DNA of 64,000 nt from NCBI GenBank assembly GCA_964057225.1, contig OZ059894.1:13340131-13404130 (forward strand), in the 5' to 3' direction. Both the position numbers and the translations under genes were made by a program. How positions within the stretch are numbered: position 1 is the stretch's first letter; each line of letters opens with the position of its first letter. Source of the DNA: Auanema rhodensis. Its lineage: Eukaryota > Nematoda > Chromadorea > Rhabditida > Rhabditidae. Shown in pieces: positions 12,301 through 26,163 of this stretch. The notes under the pieces are model-generated. The model was not told where the DNA came from, did no database searches, and worked only from the letters and a program-made list of their open reading frames with translations.

Positions 12301-15300
12301 GCTTAAGAATAATATAGTTTATTTCATGCAAACTTCTTGAGAAACCGCTTCAACATCTTCCAGAAATTGGGAATTTAGATGTTCAGAATGAATTGCGGTC
12401 GCCTAAAGAATTCAAATTTGCTTTGCTCAAACTTAGGTAAGAAACCGAAAATTTGTATTCAGTTGAAGGTCTTAGATTCGAAATTTTTACTCTACATGGA
12501 TTGGTTAAGCAAGAAGCAGAATCTGATAGTATAGATGTATATCCATTATCAGTGAAATCTTGTACTGCGACGGTGGACAGCTGAGACACACCTGGAGTAT
12601 GCTGTGAAATCTGTCAATTTTAAAAATTACAGTACTCGAATTATCGATTACTTAGAGTACTTTATAACGAATCTCATTTATTGGAGCATTGAGCTTCTCT
12701 GGCAGAAGCCAATTAATATATACGATATCTGGTGAAATTGGTAAAACTTGAAGTTCACGAGGTGCGGATGGATAGCCAAATCTAGAGTATTTTTTTCAAA
12801 TGTTTCAAACATACTTCACATACCCTGTGCGAAATGGTTTTTTCTCACTAACACCAGTGGCTTCGATATATCGGTTAGTCCAAGAAACAGATACCTCATA
12901 ATCTGTTTCTTTATCTAAAATTCCATTTTCAACATGTGTGACACTTGTATAACTTCTTATTTTTTTAATTTTATCACTATTTTTCTTTGTGAAATATATC
13001 TGAAACGGTGTTTCTTAGTTGTACTTTCGCGCGATGAATGGTACCTCATAGTTTACTTCAGGAAATGAAACACCTCCACAAATATTCTGTGGTTGTGGTG
13101 GTTGAATTTCAAGATATCCTCCTGTTTTTCCTTCATTCTTGATGGTAAATTGGATTCCATATGCAGGAGGTAGTGTGAAACATGATCGATCTTGAAAGTA
13201 GGCAAAATAATAATGAGTAGCTTTTTAAGAATTATGGAAACCTGGAAATGGCTGACTGCTTTGACTAACGGCTAAAATTTGTCTCAGAGGTGGGTTGATG
13301 ATTGAAATAGGGACAACATTATCTCGCCCATATATAAGCATTTCAGAGCTTGTAACGAAAACAAACAGTTTATCAGCAATAGCAAATGCAGACATAGCTC
13401 TTAACCCTTTCTCTAAAAAATTTTAAAATAAAATTGTAAGCACTCTTGAGTTGGATCATGTTTCAATATTATTACTCATACCTCCAAATTTATTCCAATC
13501 AATCCGAACTTCATTGCATTTGCTGTTTTCTTCCAAATCCACCACAATTAAGCCGTTCCAGGTCAAAGCATATATTTTTGGAGAAGAAGCTCTATTCCAA
13601 GTGAATTCTGAATAATATTTATATGAATTAATAATGTTTAATAACCGTATGTGACATTATGACAAGGACATACTCAGGTTATATTATATATAGTATTACA
13701 CATGCATATACCTGTCATCATCCATGTAACCGTTTGGCTGAACAAGCAGGGTACTGATAAAGCCATGTTCAACTCAACTCTTTTGCTCAAATTCAAAGAA
13801 AATAAGGATCCATTCCGAGTTAGTAGATAAGCAGTACTAAAGTATGACATAATTTTGTGATATAGACCATCGAACCTAACTTTTTAAAGGGATCAAACGT
13901 GAGTTGTTTTGCATCCGTTGCTCCTGTTGTTAAATCTAACAGCTTGATCGGACTCAGTAATGCTGTTGATAGAAACGGGTCAAGATCAACTTGATAAATT
14001 GCGCTTCCGGCAACAAATAACAAACGATGAGCAACCCAGTCAGAAGTCATGGCTTCAACTTTAGGTATATCACCGCTAATTGATGCCTAAATATAGATGC
14101 ATACATACATTAGAATTGAAAAACAGAAAATACCTTATGAATAACATTACTAATATCATTAGTATCAATTTGAGCAAGAACAGGTTGGAATGTGTCTGGC
14201 TCCTTTCTAACTGCATACAGATCATTACCAATAAAAGCTATGGCTTGATATTCCATCTAAAAATAATATAAATATAATATATATAATTTAATATATTCTT
14301 TAAGAAAAATATGAGTGAGCTAACGAACTTTGTTTACCAGTGCTATTTGCCGGCGATCACGTTTAACACTATCTTCATTACTTATATTTGTTATTGCCAT
14401 TAAAGCATTTGTTGAATCTATGGCGAATAGGCGTACCAAAGGTTTTAACTCTATAAGTATTGCTGTAAGCATTGAGGTGAAAATAATTAGTATACCACTA
14501 CTATCGATAGATATGGGTGTCGAATAATCTCCAATATTTTTAGGTTCATTCGAAGCTGCTACTTGACATGTAACCTGAATAAAAGTAAAAAATATTAATT
14601 ATTTAAAAATAATAGTCATACTGTTCCGCTTTTCACGGAGAAAGAGTAGTGATGGGTACTGCTTGAGACTGGACCTCCTTGATTTGTACCATCCTCCGTT
14701 AAATAAATTCATTATTCAAATTTTAAAAAAGGCAATGAAACCATCAACATATGCGTTTATAACTTTTCACTTACTATTCGTGTACAGTTTATAATATATT
14801 GAAATGGAGTTCCATTCCATTCTTTAGGTGGATCCCAAAATAAAGAAATTATTGCTCTAGCACCATCTACTGTTTTCTTAAAACTTTTCGAGAATTAACC
14901 ATTTTATAATCTTCTAACCTGTTGAGTGGCAAAAAGTCGTATATTTATAGGGACAGAGGGGGGCTTTACCGGAGTTTGAAGACCTGTCTGATTAGCAGCC
15001 ATGGCTAACCATGGAGTTATGGCTAAATATATTATACAGATTATATAATATTACATTTAACAATTAACACCTTCAAGTGTAACATCAAATCGTTGCGCAC
15101 TATCCCACGCTTCAAGTAGTCTTTCTCGTAGAGCTAACTTAGTATCAACCGTTAAATGAATTTCCTTTTCATCTGAGCCAAGTTTATCTCTATACAAGGT
15201 TACCTAAAATAGAAGAAGAGACTATAGAGAATATTATGTTCACCTACTTTGAATATGCTTTTTCCGATAATATGTCTTGGCTCTACAGTCCAAGATATTT

Positions 15301-18300
15301 CGTATTTTTGATCATCCACATTTTGAGCTATGTCTCCTAAATTTAACTTTTTTATAAAGAATTTCATATTATATCACCTGATAACGTTGCGATGTTGGTT
15401 GATTGTTCTCTATTCAATGGTAATATAACATCAATAGATGGAAAAGTGTTATCAACATTAATAGTTCTGAACCTCTTGTCTGTAAATCCAACTTTATTCT
15501 GAAAATTAAAAAATTGAAGCTTATTAAAAAAATTCTTTGAAATCCACATACATCAGTAGTTAGAAATATCATTTTTTCACGAGCAATTAATATTTGTCGC
15601 ACACTGAAAACAAAAGTTAGTTTTATAACCTAGATGAAGTAAGTATTATACTCTGGAAGGCTATTTGTAGATGCTAACAAACGTGAAGAGCGATCATCTT
15701 GATCTGTTTCAAATAGATCAACAGTGCCATTTGGATATAGTAAAGTGTAATGAACTTCTCCAGATGAGTCATCTGAAGTTAGCCCAATAACCTCCCCACA
15801 TTCCGATAAAGCAGCACAAGAGTAAAATCGAAAACATTCAGTAAATTATAGGTATTATAGCAAGATTCTTACAAATATTCAAATGTTCCTGTTAACCGGA
15901 AAACAGCTATTTGATAATGAGATGCAACAATGATTGATGAATATGTAGGAAGCACCGTTAGATGTCGGATTGATGAAAACGATATAAGAGCAACAGAGTT
16001 GAAAACTTCATTCAAAGGCGATCGAGAGACCACAAGCTGAAAATATATCTTTTTAGATTTTGTATATTCAAATGGAATTGGTTTTGATCATTTTTTGTTA
16101 AGACTTTTCTTTTGTTGTACGTTCTCTTACAGTATATAAACCTGACGTCAGTAATAAGATGTGAGGACAACTCAGTAGTAAAATAAAGAGATCAACATTT
16201 CTTTTTTGGATCATTTATGCAAACTTACATCATTTTGTGATGCGAAATAAGCTGTTAATGTGGTGTTGTCTATTGCGAATGGTTTTCGGATATCAATATT
16301 CAAAGGAACACCTTAAAAATGAATAAAATGGTTAAAATTCTTGAAATACCTGCAAATTGAACAGCATTTATGGGTCGTCCTATAATATCATAACCTTCAA
16401 CGGATTCAGATGATCGTTTGAGAAAAATGAATGGAATATCTAAAATAGAAGAAACAAAATCTTTTCTGAATGTACGCATGTATATTCTAATCATTATAAA
16501 ATATTCACCAGTAAGTGAAGGAAATGATGTTTCACTATTCTGTTCACTATTTGAACAAATGACATCTATACATGTCTGAACATCAACTGAAAAGTCTGTA
16601 TTTGGTCTAACATTAATAATCTGAAAAATCATGCGGGAGTATTTTAAAGTTTTTGTTATTTTCTACCAATTCTGTTTTATTTGTTTGTGATTCGCTTCTT
16701 GAACCAGATGTATTGCTTATAATAACCTTATACATTAATTTTCTCCATTCAGCTGCTGAAATAAATATATGAAAACTTTTTAATACTATACAAAACCTTG
16801 AAATTCTAATTGAGAGGGAGTTCTCCAGCTTATTTTGCAATCTACATCCGTTGTTATAATAGAAACATTCAAGGGTGGCTCCAATGAGAAAAGAGGAATT
16901 CTATCAATACCCATGAAGACGTGATCGACTATTTTTTCCGAAAGTCGATACCTAGCAAAGAGAATTATAGTAATAAAGAAAGATTTCATGAATTAAATTA
17001 CCTACTGAAACTGGGTTCATTTGTTTCGCTATCTGCTCCAATATTCAAATCTTTGCCGTCTTCCGAATAAAAACAAAATTCATCCATGACAGTGTCGCCA
17101 CACTTTTGTTTTGTCCAAAACATTTTCCCGTGAAGCATTCTTATTCTTTCAACCTAAGTTTGCCATAAGACGTAAAAAATGAAAGAAAGAAAGTTACAGA
17201 TGTATAATGCCGTTGTCTTATTAATGAAACTGATGATGATACTAAATCAACAGCTGCAATCGATCCTAAAATTATTTAGAACAATGATTTGATAACAACT
17301 CCTTATATTTAAAAAAATATTCACCATTTTTAAGAGCAACTATTAGATGAAATGTATCATAAGTTAATTCTATAGATGTGGCCGGTGGAATTTCTTAAAA
17401 AATATATATTAAGATACTTATCTGAAACAATATAACTACCATTGAATATCTTAATATTTTGAAGTGTATATCCTTCAGGTGTAATATAAGGCAACAAATA
17501 ACTTCGATAAACCTGCTCATCGGCACATAAAAAGTAAAGAAAACTATAAATAATCTCGATGAATAGTAATTCGTTAAAAAATATACCCATTAATATAATC
17601 AACGGCAATACGTCGGATTGGATTGAGTGAGTCGAAATGTACATAAATTGCACAAGAATTTTGCTCTGATATGTTGCATCGAGTTATTCCTTTTTCACTC
17701 AACACAACATAAATGAATTTGTTTGTAGCATCTAAATTTGAAAGTATATCAAATTATCAACAGAATGGTTACATACCGTAGCTAATATCCTTAACACTTT
17801 CATCGCTTATGCTTCTTATTTGAAATAATTCTGAGTCATCGGTAGTGTTACCAGAATTTAGCCGCATTTTCCAAACGCCTCCTTTATTACTGCCAACTAT
17901 CAATTCATTTTCAGATATCCGACACAAAGCTTAAATTAATAGCTATTAAAATATTTTTAAAGTAAATCTACCAGATATTGTGTCATCTTCTAGAACAGGT
18001 GTAGCGTATACCGTCGGCTCTTCGGACAAAATAAAATCATTGACATCTTTTAATTGAATCAAATGGCTAGTATTACTAATCAGCAAATGAACAGTATTAG
18101 ATTCTTCCTCTAATAAATCTATAAATATATTAATCATATGTATAATTGATTGATTTCTAACTCTCTTCTGCTTTTAACTGGAGAGTATTCGATACAGATG
18201 AAACGATGCTATCTTCGTCATCCAGATTATAAATAGTGATATGACAGCAATTTTCTGAATGCAGATTACGCATTAGAAAACATCTGAAGTAATACAATGA

Positions 18301-19899
18301 TACTGAATAAATTTTCTTCTATTCTTCTTTAAACTATTTTTTACCTGGAACTTGATGCATATTCTGATTGTAGAACATTACCATCTAATGCAGCTATTGT
18401 TATTTTGTATTTCTAAAAGAAATAAAATAGCATTGTAGAATAAGGACAAATTTATACATTTGTTTTACCACCCGTCCAACAAATTGCCAATTTATCTTTT
18501 GCCATTTGTGTTTGAGAAATTATTTGTAATCTTGATGTTTGCGATGGAAGCTGAGAACTCAATGGCCTTGAAACAATATATCGGCCACGATATCCAACTG
18601 CTAGTCTAACCTAAAAAGTATCTGTAATGCTAATATGTTTTTAATATTCTTACTTCTACGGTTCCTGTTAAAACTTTATCAACTATGATTTCAGCATGAC
18701 TTAAATTTTTAAAAACCTGAATATTTCAAACAAATGTTGTTAAAATTTAATTTAAGTATAATTGAAGAAAATTAAAAATTATGAAAAAACTAACATTGGA
18801 CGGCATCTCGTATGATTTCCATCCTGATTTACTCTTAGATTCTTGGATTTGAGTATACCAAATTATATTTGAATTAGCAAATTCTTGCACGCGCAGAGCT
18901 GTTGCATCCAAGAACTGCCATACTAATCTAACACCATTATCAACAACACTTATAGTAACCGTAACTTCATTTAAAACCTCTATAATAAAAGGAATATGTT
19001 ATAACAAATATTCTGGTACAATTTTAGTCATTATTTTAATATATTTGTTCATTTTATCTGGAAATTAAATAATCCAATAAACTCATACCTTGAAGTAAAG
19101 ATAGAAGCTTATTAGCTACATCTTGACAACCTTGTACACAACTATCATAATTAATTCCTTTCTAAAATAAAAAAATACATTTTTTTCAACTTTTCAAAGA
19201 GAAAAACCTGTGTACAACGTTGAGAACAATTCGTATCCGATTCGTCGAGGTTTTGACAACCTTGATTACACTAAAATGATTAGTTTTACATATTTATAAT
19301 AAGAATGAACAGATATAGTTAATTCTGGTTGATTATATTTAATTAAAAAATTGTTTTTAAAGTGATCATCAAAAAAACTATGTGATTTAATTTTGAACAT
19401 TATATATTATATCATATTAAACTTTTTTTACCGAAGAAACTCTACATGGCCAATCACATTCTTCGTACTCATTGGCATTCCAAGTAACTTCTCCACGTTT
19501 TAAAGGAAAAGCCTGAATACATTTTCATATATCATTAAAAACTATACTTAAACTACAGTCATGTGCGATAAAATTTGGAGATCATAAAATGAACAAATCT
19601 ATATACCTCTTTTTAAACCTTAAAATATAAGTTTGAAATTTCGTTTTCAAAATATATATTTAGGAAAAAACAATTGATGATAATTATTTAGATATCCAAA
19701 TTCAGTTTTTTCTTTGTTTTCTGTCGACTTTCATTGCACATGACTGTATTGTATTAAACTCATTCTTCAATATAATATTACTAACTAAATTGCCTTCGGA
19801 ACAGTCATCCATACATGCTTCCGAAGCACTTGAAAATGTAATAGTTGAACATGAAGGAAATACAAAAAAAAGCTGCAATATTAAACAGAATGTGATCAT
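9384..19899 (-). CDS. rol-3: ROS1/ROL-3-type receptor tyrosine kinase
   Basis: The ATG at 19897-19899 begins [14 protein letters not shown], a signal peptide. Cys-rich N-terminal units follow (about 19440-19515, 19210-19270, 19090-19160; e.g. CVQGC), then a very long ectodomain. This alternates fibronectin III-like stretches (about 18800-19010, 16300-16990, 14600-15300, 11300-13160) with beta-propeller-like blocks (about 16990-18140, 15400-16200, 13250-14570), the layout of ROS1/Sevenless. The membrane segment spans an intron at about 11210-11340 ([14 protein letters not shown], then [10 protein letters not shown]). The kinase shows [11 protein letters not shown] (about 10952), VAVK (10887), a catalytic loop reading LRDLSAKN (10451) in place of HRDLAARN, DFGLG (10335), APD for APE, and [16 protein letters not shown] Ser/Arg-rich tail ends at 9384. 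About 40 small exons are present. The ligand is unknown. ROL-3 acts in C. elegans epidermal and cuticle development, from established knowledge. Confidence 0.9.
9952..11010 (-). other. Tyrosine kinase domain of the ROS1-type receptor (with introns)
   Basis: Two-lobed kinase fold within the preceding gene. The glycine loop, the VAVK lysine, the catalytic Asp and Asn (LRDLSAKN), DFG and the alpha-F region (SDIWSFG) are present. Two things are odd. The HRD histidine is leucine, and the activation segment between DFG and APD ([14 protein letters not shown] and on to STRWLAPD, once the intron about 10227-10268 is removed) contains no tyrosine, where ROS1 and ALK relatives carry a Y-x-x-x-YY triplet. 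Confidence 0.8.
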
Positions 19900-20847
19900 T
19901 CTACAGACCACATCGAGACCCAACAATCTAAATATTCATGAAAAACAAAGCAAAGTAAGAACCATTGAAGCTAGAAACAATTTTCGACAAAGAATAAAAT
20001 TTAATAAACACTAATACAGTTTGTGTAGCCATCAAGACCATCACAAATTTTCTTCATAATGTAAAAGCTGTAAACTAAAGTAAGAAGAGAGATCATACAA
20101 AAACAAAAACGAAAATGAGCCTAGTATCTATCTATAGGGCACTTGAAGGCGAACGATCATGAACGATAAACGATCGATTTGGAAAACAGAAGAGATGAAC
20201 AAGATTGGAATTGAGAAACAGTGGAACAGAAGACAGCAGTGCCGACAATAAAGAAAAGATGCAATTCCTGAAAAGATGACGATCAAGTTCTCCATATCAG
20301 TCGGTTGAGCATGTAAATGATACTGTATTTTCATTTTTTGAAGAATATATGTATATTTCTCAGTAAGTTCTTTCTTTTCATAATATCATTATTATCATTA
20401 AACTATTTATTGGTTTTATTTTTATACAATTTAATATTCTGCGCTAGTCTGAATCAGTTCACACATGTCTAACTATAACTATTATTATTCATTGATATGT
20501 TGTCAAAAATATTACTCTGTATAAATATTATTCAACAAAAAAACTCATTTAAACAAGCTCATTGTAAAAAAAAGTGAATTAAGGTGTGAGACTGAAATGA
20601 GAGTGAGAACTTATAGATAAACGGATTTATGTTGAGTTTTCTCTTTTTAATCTTATACTATTTTATAAACATTGATAGATTTAATAATATGTTATAATTA
20701 CGATTTTGTCGTTGTGTACCAGAGTATTCTAACATGATATCTCTTGTACATTAGAGAATGACCTTTTAGAAATGTCGCTATGATATAAAATTGTCATTTA
20801 TAGGTATCGTACATGATTAATTAACGTGATAAAATAAAACGATATTA
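19900..20847. other. Intergenic region upstream of rol-3 and downstream of the G-alpha gene
   Basis: AT-rich spacer of about 950 bases between two minus-strand genes. A somewhat GC-richer patch at about 20120-20300 may be the rol-3 promoter. An acceptor-like TATTTAG lies about 20-30 nt upstream of the rol-3 ATG. No convincing gene was seen. Confidence 0.4.
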
Positions 20848-22980
20848 TTAATATAAGCCACTTTTGTGTAAATTTTGTTGGATTATCATGGAAATAACTG
20901 AATCCAAGATTTTCTGAACTTGATCAGTATCCGTAGCACATGTTTCGTGAATGAAGATGGTCTTCTTTGGATTTGCATTCAGAGCTTCAAATCTAGTTTT
21001 TATATATTTAATGGAATCCTCGTATGTCTGTGGTCCTATAAATTAAAAAAAATGTTTATGTATATTAGAACACACGAACAAACCTTGATATTCTTCAAAA
21101 GCTGATCTAATTGATACTCTTGTTATTTTTTCTGCGAATAAATCCTTTTTATTCAAAAATAGAATGATAGACGTGTTAATGAACCAACGGCTGTTGCAGA
21201 TCGATTCAAATAATCGCAAAGATTCTTTCATTCTATTCTAAATATAAAATAGTTTCTAAAGTGCAAATGAAAAATTGCAGTACTGTAGTCTCATCTTCAA
21301 ACAATACTTCATCATATTCTGATACAGCAGCTATGTATATGATAGCATTAACATCTTCAAAACAGTGAATCCATTTTTTCCTTTCAGATCTCTGACCTCC
21401 TACATCAAAAACTCTAAATAAAAATGATTAAGAGTTGCATTTACGGTTTTAACTATTTTACCGGAAATGAACTTTTTTGATAATAAAACCAACTTCTACA
21501 ATTCCGGTTGTTTTTATCCTTGTCAACAAAATATCTTTATCTGTAATCTGATAATTTGGGTCAGCAATCCGATCAATATTATCAAAGAAACTGAAAAACA
21601 AAAAGCAATAAGAGTTTGAATAGTTAGATGCTTACTGTTGACTGCTCTCGTGTAAATGATTCTCTAGTCGTTTTTCTTCATAAACAGTTCTAACAGCTTT
21701 ATCTTTCCATAAATTCTATTTAAATATTAATATAACATTATATTCAAAACAAATATTTTACTTTCAAAGCAGTAGCTAATTCCGCTGTTGGCTGCTCCTC
21801 CTCCTTATTTTGTTTGATACACTCTAATACATGGCGTGCATCTGCCTAGAAACATTCAAATTCTCTTCACGACCATAATCGTAAAATGACGTAGATATTG
21901 CCATTCAAGTTTAGAATAATGAATAACAGATTGAAGGATTAACAACTAAAAACGTACTTCTCTAGCATGATCAGAAAGCTGAACATTATACTTTTGCATT
22001 GTCTTTAATAGCCCAGCCATAGCTGATATCAGGTTATTATAAACTACCTGAAACACAAAAATCAAATGAAACTCGTAAAAATTCGTGGTAATAAACCTTT
22101 TTTTGCCATTCCATCTCTTCCTGCGAATATTCTTTCTTATGTAATATTCTCATTTGTTTTAACACAGTACTTTTCCCACATTCTCCAGCTCCTGCAATGT
22201 TTATACTTTATACGATTATTCACATATCTATTCATCATGCAGGAGTCGTTTTTTAATACAACAAAATACTTCTAAATGTTGATATATCTTTTTGAAATTT
22301 AGGTTGTCATGGTAATAGTTAAAGAACGTAATCAGCATGTTTCTATATAATATACTTTTACATACATAGATATGTATAAGCAGAATGTTGTGAACCTATT
22401 ATAAAAATGTAATTGTCAATAGTTTTAAATTGAAAAAAGTAGATATTATATATTATATATTGATATAAATATATATTTTTTAAACTAATATTTTTTTAAT
22501 TTAAAATTGATTGTAATTACATGATTATTTATTTCATTAGTATATAATATATAATATATAGTATATACATTCTTTTGTGGCTGGACAATAAATGAATATT
22601 CCTATGTTATATTTAAATATACATATTCATAGACCAAAGAATTGAGAAAACGTTTTTGATAAATATATAAAAAAAATTATGGTGAATTATGAATACACAT
22701 GAAAAATATAAAAGATATATTTGAAACGTATACGAACAGAACAAAAAATATTTTGAGTTTTATTAATTTCAGGTTTAACGGGTTTGTTCGGAAATATTTT
22801 TTGCCATAATTATATTTATGTTCATATATACTATAAAAATTCACATTATTTATTTGACAAACCTAGTAAAAGTAGCTTTACAGTACGCTCATCATGAGAC
22901 TGATCATGCTTGATTTGACGGTCAATTTGTCGGCTTTTCTCACCTCTAATTTTTTCTTCTTCACTTTGGCATAAACCCAT
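20848..22980 (-). CDS. gpa-2: Heterotrimeric G protein alpha subunit, GPA-2/GPA-3-like (Gi/o-related)
   Basis: Exon 1 (22863-22980) starts [10 protein letters not shown], with Gly2 for myristoylation and Cys4 for palmitoylation. A 671-nt intron splits the P-loop codon between LLLLG and AGECGKS (exon 2 about 22097-22191). Later exons lie at about 21958-22049 and 21762-21846, with the rest down to 20848. Switch I carries the catalytic Arg ([11 protein letters not shown]), switch II has [12 protein letters not shown], and NKKD and CATDTDQVQ complete the nucleotide pocket, so it should bind and hydrolyse GTP. The C-terminus is NLHKSGLY. Position -4 is Ser, so the pertussis-toxin Cys of Gi/o is missing. 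From memory the two ends match C. elegans GPA-2 best, while the WFINTS...KKDLFAEKI stretch resembles GPA-3. Those proteins act in chemosensory neurons. The ATG lies directly behind TTTAATTTAG. Confidence 0.92.
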
Positions 22981-23627
22981 CTAAATTAAAGTGATATATA
23001 CATATACAATTCTATGTATTTGAAGAAAAGTGATATAATCACCAAACTATGGTTCATAATTATAAAATTTGATAATTCTATGTTAATAAAAGTAAAATAA
23101 TTTTTGAACGAAAACGGGAAACAAAATTGAACGAAAATGATTTTCTTCGAGAATCTTATATACATATGCATATTCAAAATTAAGCTAACAAAAGAAACAT
23201 TTATACGTTATAAATACAAAAAAAATTAGTTTTTTTAAAACAAAATGCCAAAAATATTTTTTTTATATATGTATATGTAGATATGCAATCAATTATAGGT
23301 ATCCAGTACATTCATACATACATACATACAGATATATATGTATTTCATTCAACTATTAGAATATAAAATAATTGAAAATGTTGGAAAATATTTTATAATT
23401 TTAATATTAGGTAAAATTTTGTTTCATCATTGAGATTAGCGAAAAAAAATCGATAAGATAATAGTAATCATGATAGCTTTAATAATAGAGTTGATTATTC
23501 AAAATTATTCTCCTCGTTTAAAAAAAATATTTCTGAAATTTCTCAACATTCAGAAAGATGATTGAGCTGAAGTTAAGTATGAGTGTTTCATCTCATGTTC
23601 TATGTAAATTATTGAGTTATATATACG

Positions 23628-23743
<116 letters not shown>

Positions 23744-24383
23744 TATTATATTAACCGTTACACTTATGTTTCCTTGGTGATCGTACCGATAGATTAGATA
23801 AAAGTTTTGTGTGTGAAAATAAAAATAACGATAATTGTTTTTTCAAAAATGATTTAAATCACTCGGAAAAAATGAAAAAGTCGGAGCTATATCTCTTAGT
23901 TAATTAAGTTATTAAATTGAAATAAGCTGACGTATAGAAATAATGATTAATCTACGAATATAACGCTATAGGCTCAAATAGGTTGGTTTTAATAAAACTA
24001 GAATTCATGCTCAAGAAAACAATGATACAAATAGGAATACATATATTGTGATATCACATTTTAAACCTTCTTTCTTTTTCTGCTGAAAGGAGCTCCACCC
24101 ATTTTATATATACGAATATCTATGTATAAATACATCTGTTTTACAGTCTAAAGAAACAATGAACATATAATTGGTAGAACTGTGATGTTTTTAACAGAAA
24201 ACAAATTATTTTGTATAGAAGCACACTAATTGGCTCAAAAGTCTATGCTATATAGGCAGATGAATCATTTGAAAGCACAATACGAATCCCAAAAGCTCCT
24301 GTTCAAAATGAGAAAAAGAACGAAATGAGGATAAGAGAAAGAATGAAACAGAAAAGGAAGGGTGTATGCATATGAGTAAAAGT

Positions 24384-24483
24384 AAGAGAGAGAAAGATTG
24401 GGAGAGATAGAGAGAGATAAAGAGAGATAGAGATAGAGATATAGTGAGAGAAAGAGATAGAGATATGGAGAGAGAAAGAGAGA

Positions 24484-24569
<86 letters not shown>
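24384..24569. repeat. (GA)n microsatellite / purine tract
   Basis: Impure GAGATA/GAGAAA units lead into a pure (GA)n run at about 24490-24569, all purine on the plus strand. Confidence 0.95.
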
Positions 24570-24573
<4 letters not shown>

Positions 24574-26163
24574 AGAAAGTACTTTTTCCTCGTCTGCTTT
24601 AAAAGAAATGGTGTTTCGTTTATTCTTTTATATAACGAATCGTCTTATGCTGGTGCTAAAAGTTTTAATTAAGAAATGTACTGAAGGCTCGGCCCACAAC
24701 CCCATCCTCCCTCGTGTTTTCTTCAAGTTCGCACAAGAATGTTAGAAACATAAAATGAGAATTTTGGGTGTGATACTCACACAATAAGTCTATCTTTCCA
24801 AAGAAATATAGAAAATCAAATTAAAAAATAATTAAAAAATAAATAAAACAATGACAAATAGGAAATAAGAAAACAATTGAAAAATGATAGAGAAGGAACA
24901 AGGTAGTCGAAAGTTTTTTTTATAATTTATTGATCTGTAAAATAAACATTTGCTAAAAATTCAAATAAAGTAATGAACAGAAATCATATACTTCAGAATA
25001 AATCTGAATAATATAATCGATTTGGAACGTATAATAATAAAGATATTTCTTTAATATATACTAATACATATCATGTAATATATAGTTACATATCTAAAAG
25101 CAAAAGTCAAAGAAAGATCGGAATCAAAAGAATAAAACCATATATACATACTAATGAATAAAATAAAGAGAAGAGGAAAATATATAGAAGGAAAGAAACT
25201 TCAGCCGTCAAATATATAATTTTTTCTAGTGAATTACAAGAACTAGCATATTTACGATAGGCAGCTTCTGCGCCGCAAAAAAGGGTTCGGTTTTAATACG
25301 AAGGGATGGGGGGGGAGGAGTAAGAGAAGAATAGTCTGCAAAATAGAATGGTCCTGCTTGGTTTTATTTTTCAATAATCCCGCCTCTTTTCTGATTTTTT
25401 AAATCTTTTGATGTCTTTGGTTGATTTTTCTTGTAAAATATCTCTTCGTTTTGTTGTTACTCATGAGTACCTGGCAATTTTGAGAAATATTAAACTTCAA
25501 CATTGTGACATTTCAGCAAGGTTTGCAAATATCGTTCGAAATTTTCGTCCAATTAAGAGTCATTCAAGCTATTATAAGAAACTTTAATAAGATTTTGCAT
25601 AGGGAAATGTAAATACATTTACTATATTTAGCGTCTATGAATAGATACATGAGGTTTGAGAGGTTAAATGAAAAAGTAGTTAAACATTCAAAAAATTTAA
25701 TTAAGAGATGTTAAAGTGAAAAGAAGATCAGAGAAATACAAAAAAGATAGTATTGAAATACTATTCGTACTTCGTCAAGTTCTTTATGGCTTACGTTTCT
25801 GGCTTATAAAGAGAATGAAAAACATTTTCAAGTTTTCTCAAAATGCTTCGACGGTTTCTATAACAACTATCAAGTACACTGACGAAAAATTTGTGACAAT
25901 GAAATAGCATTAATGCTTTGGAGTGCAGACAAGAAAAACTAAGAAATAGTGAGTACATAAAAGATGAAAAATTGTGATTATTTCAAAAATAAACTCATTT
26001 GCTTCCATAACATTTTTCAATGTAAAACATGTTTTTGAGAGATGACTAGCTTTATTTCATTTTGAAGAATTGTCTAGGTATATACCCAAACATAATAAAT
26101 TTAAAAAAAGAATTAAATTATACATATGAATAAATTAGATATCATCAAAGCTCGTCTTAGAGC

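Noticed and set aside
16143-16150. TGACGTCA palindrome in the rol-3 gene
   Set aside because: A single intronic copy far from any start; no reason to call it regulatory. Noted because it shows the word can occur by chance here.
19900-19926. Extension of the rol-3 N-terminus to 19926
   Set aside because: That codon is TTG. The first ATG in frame (19897-19899) starts a perfect signal peptide.
25716-25907. 63-codon plus-strand ORF as a gene
   Set aside because: No similarity, no signal peptide, no supporting acceptor or poly(A) context; expected by chance in 3 kb of spacer.
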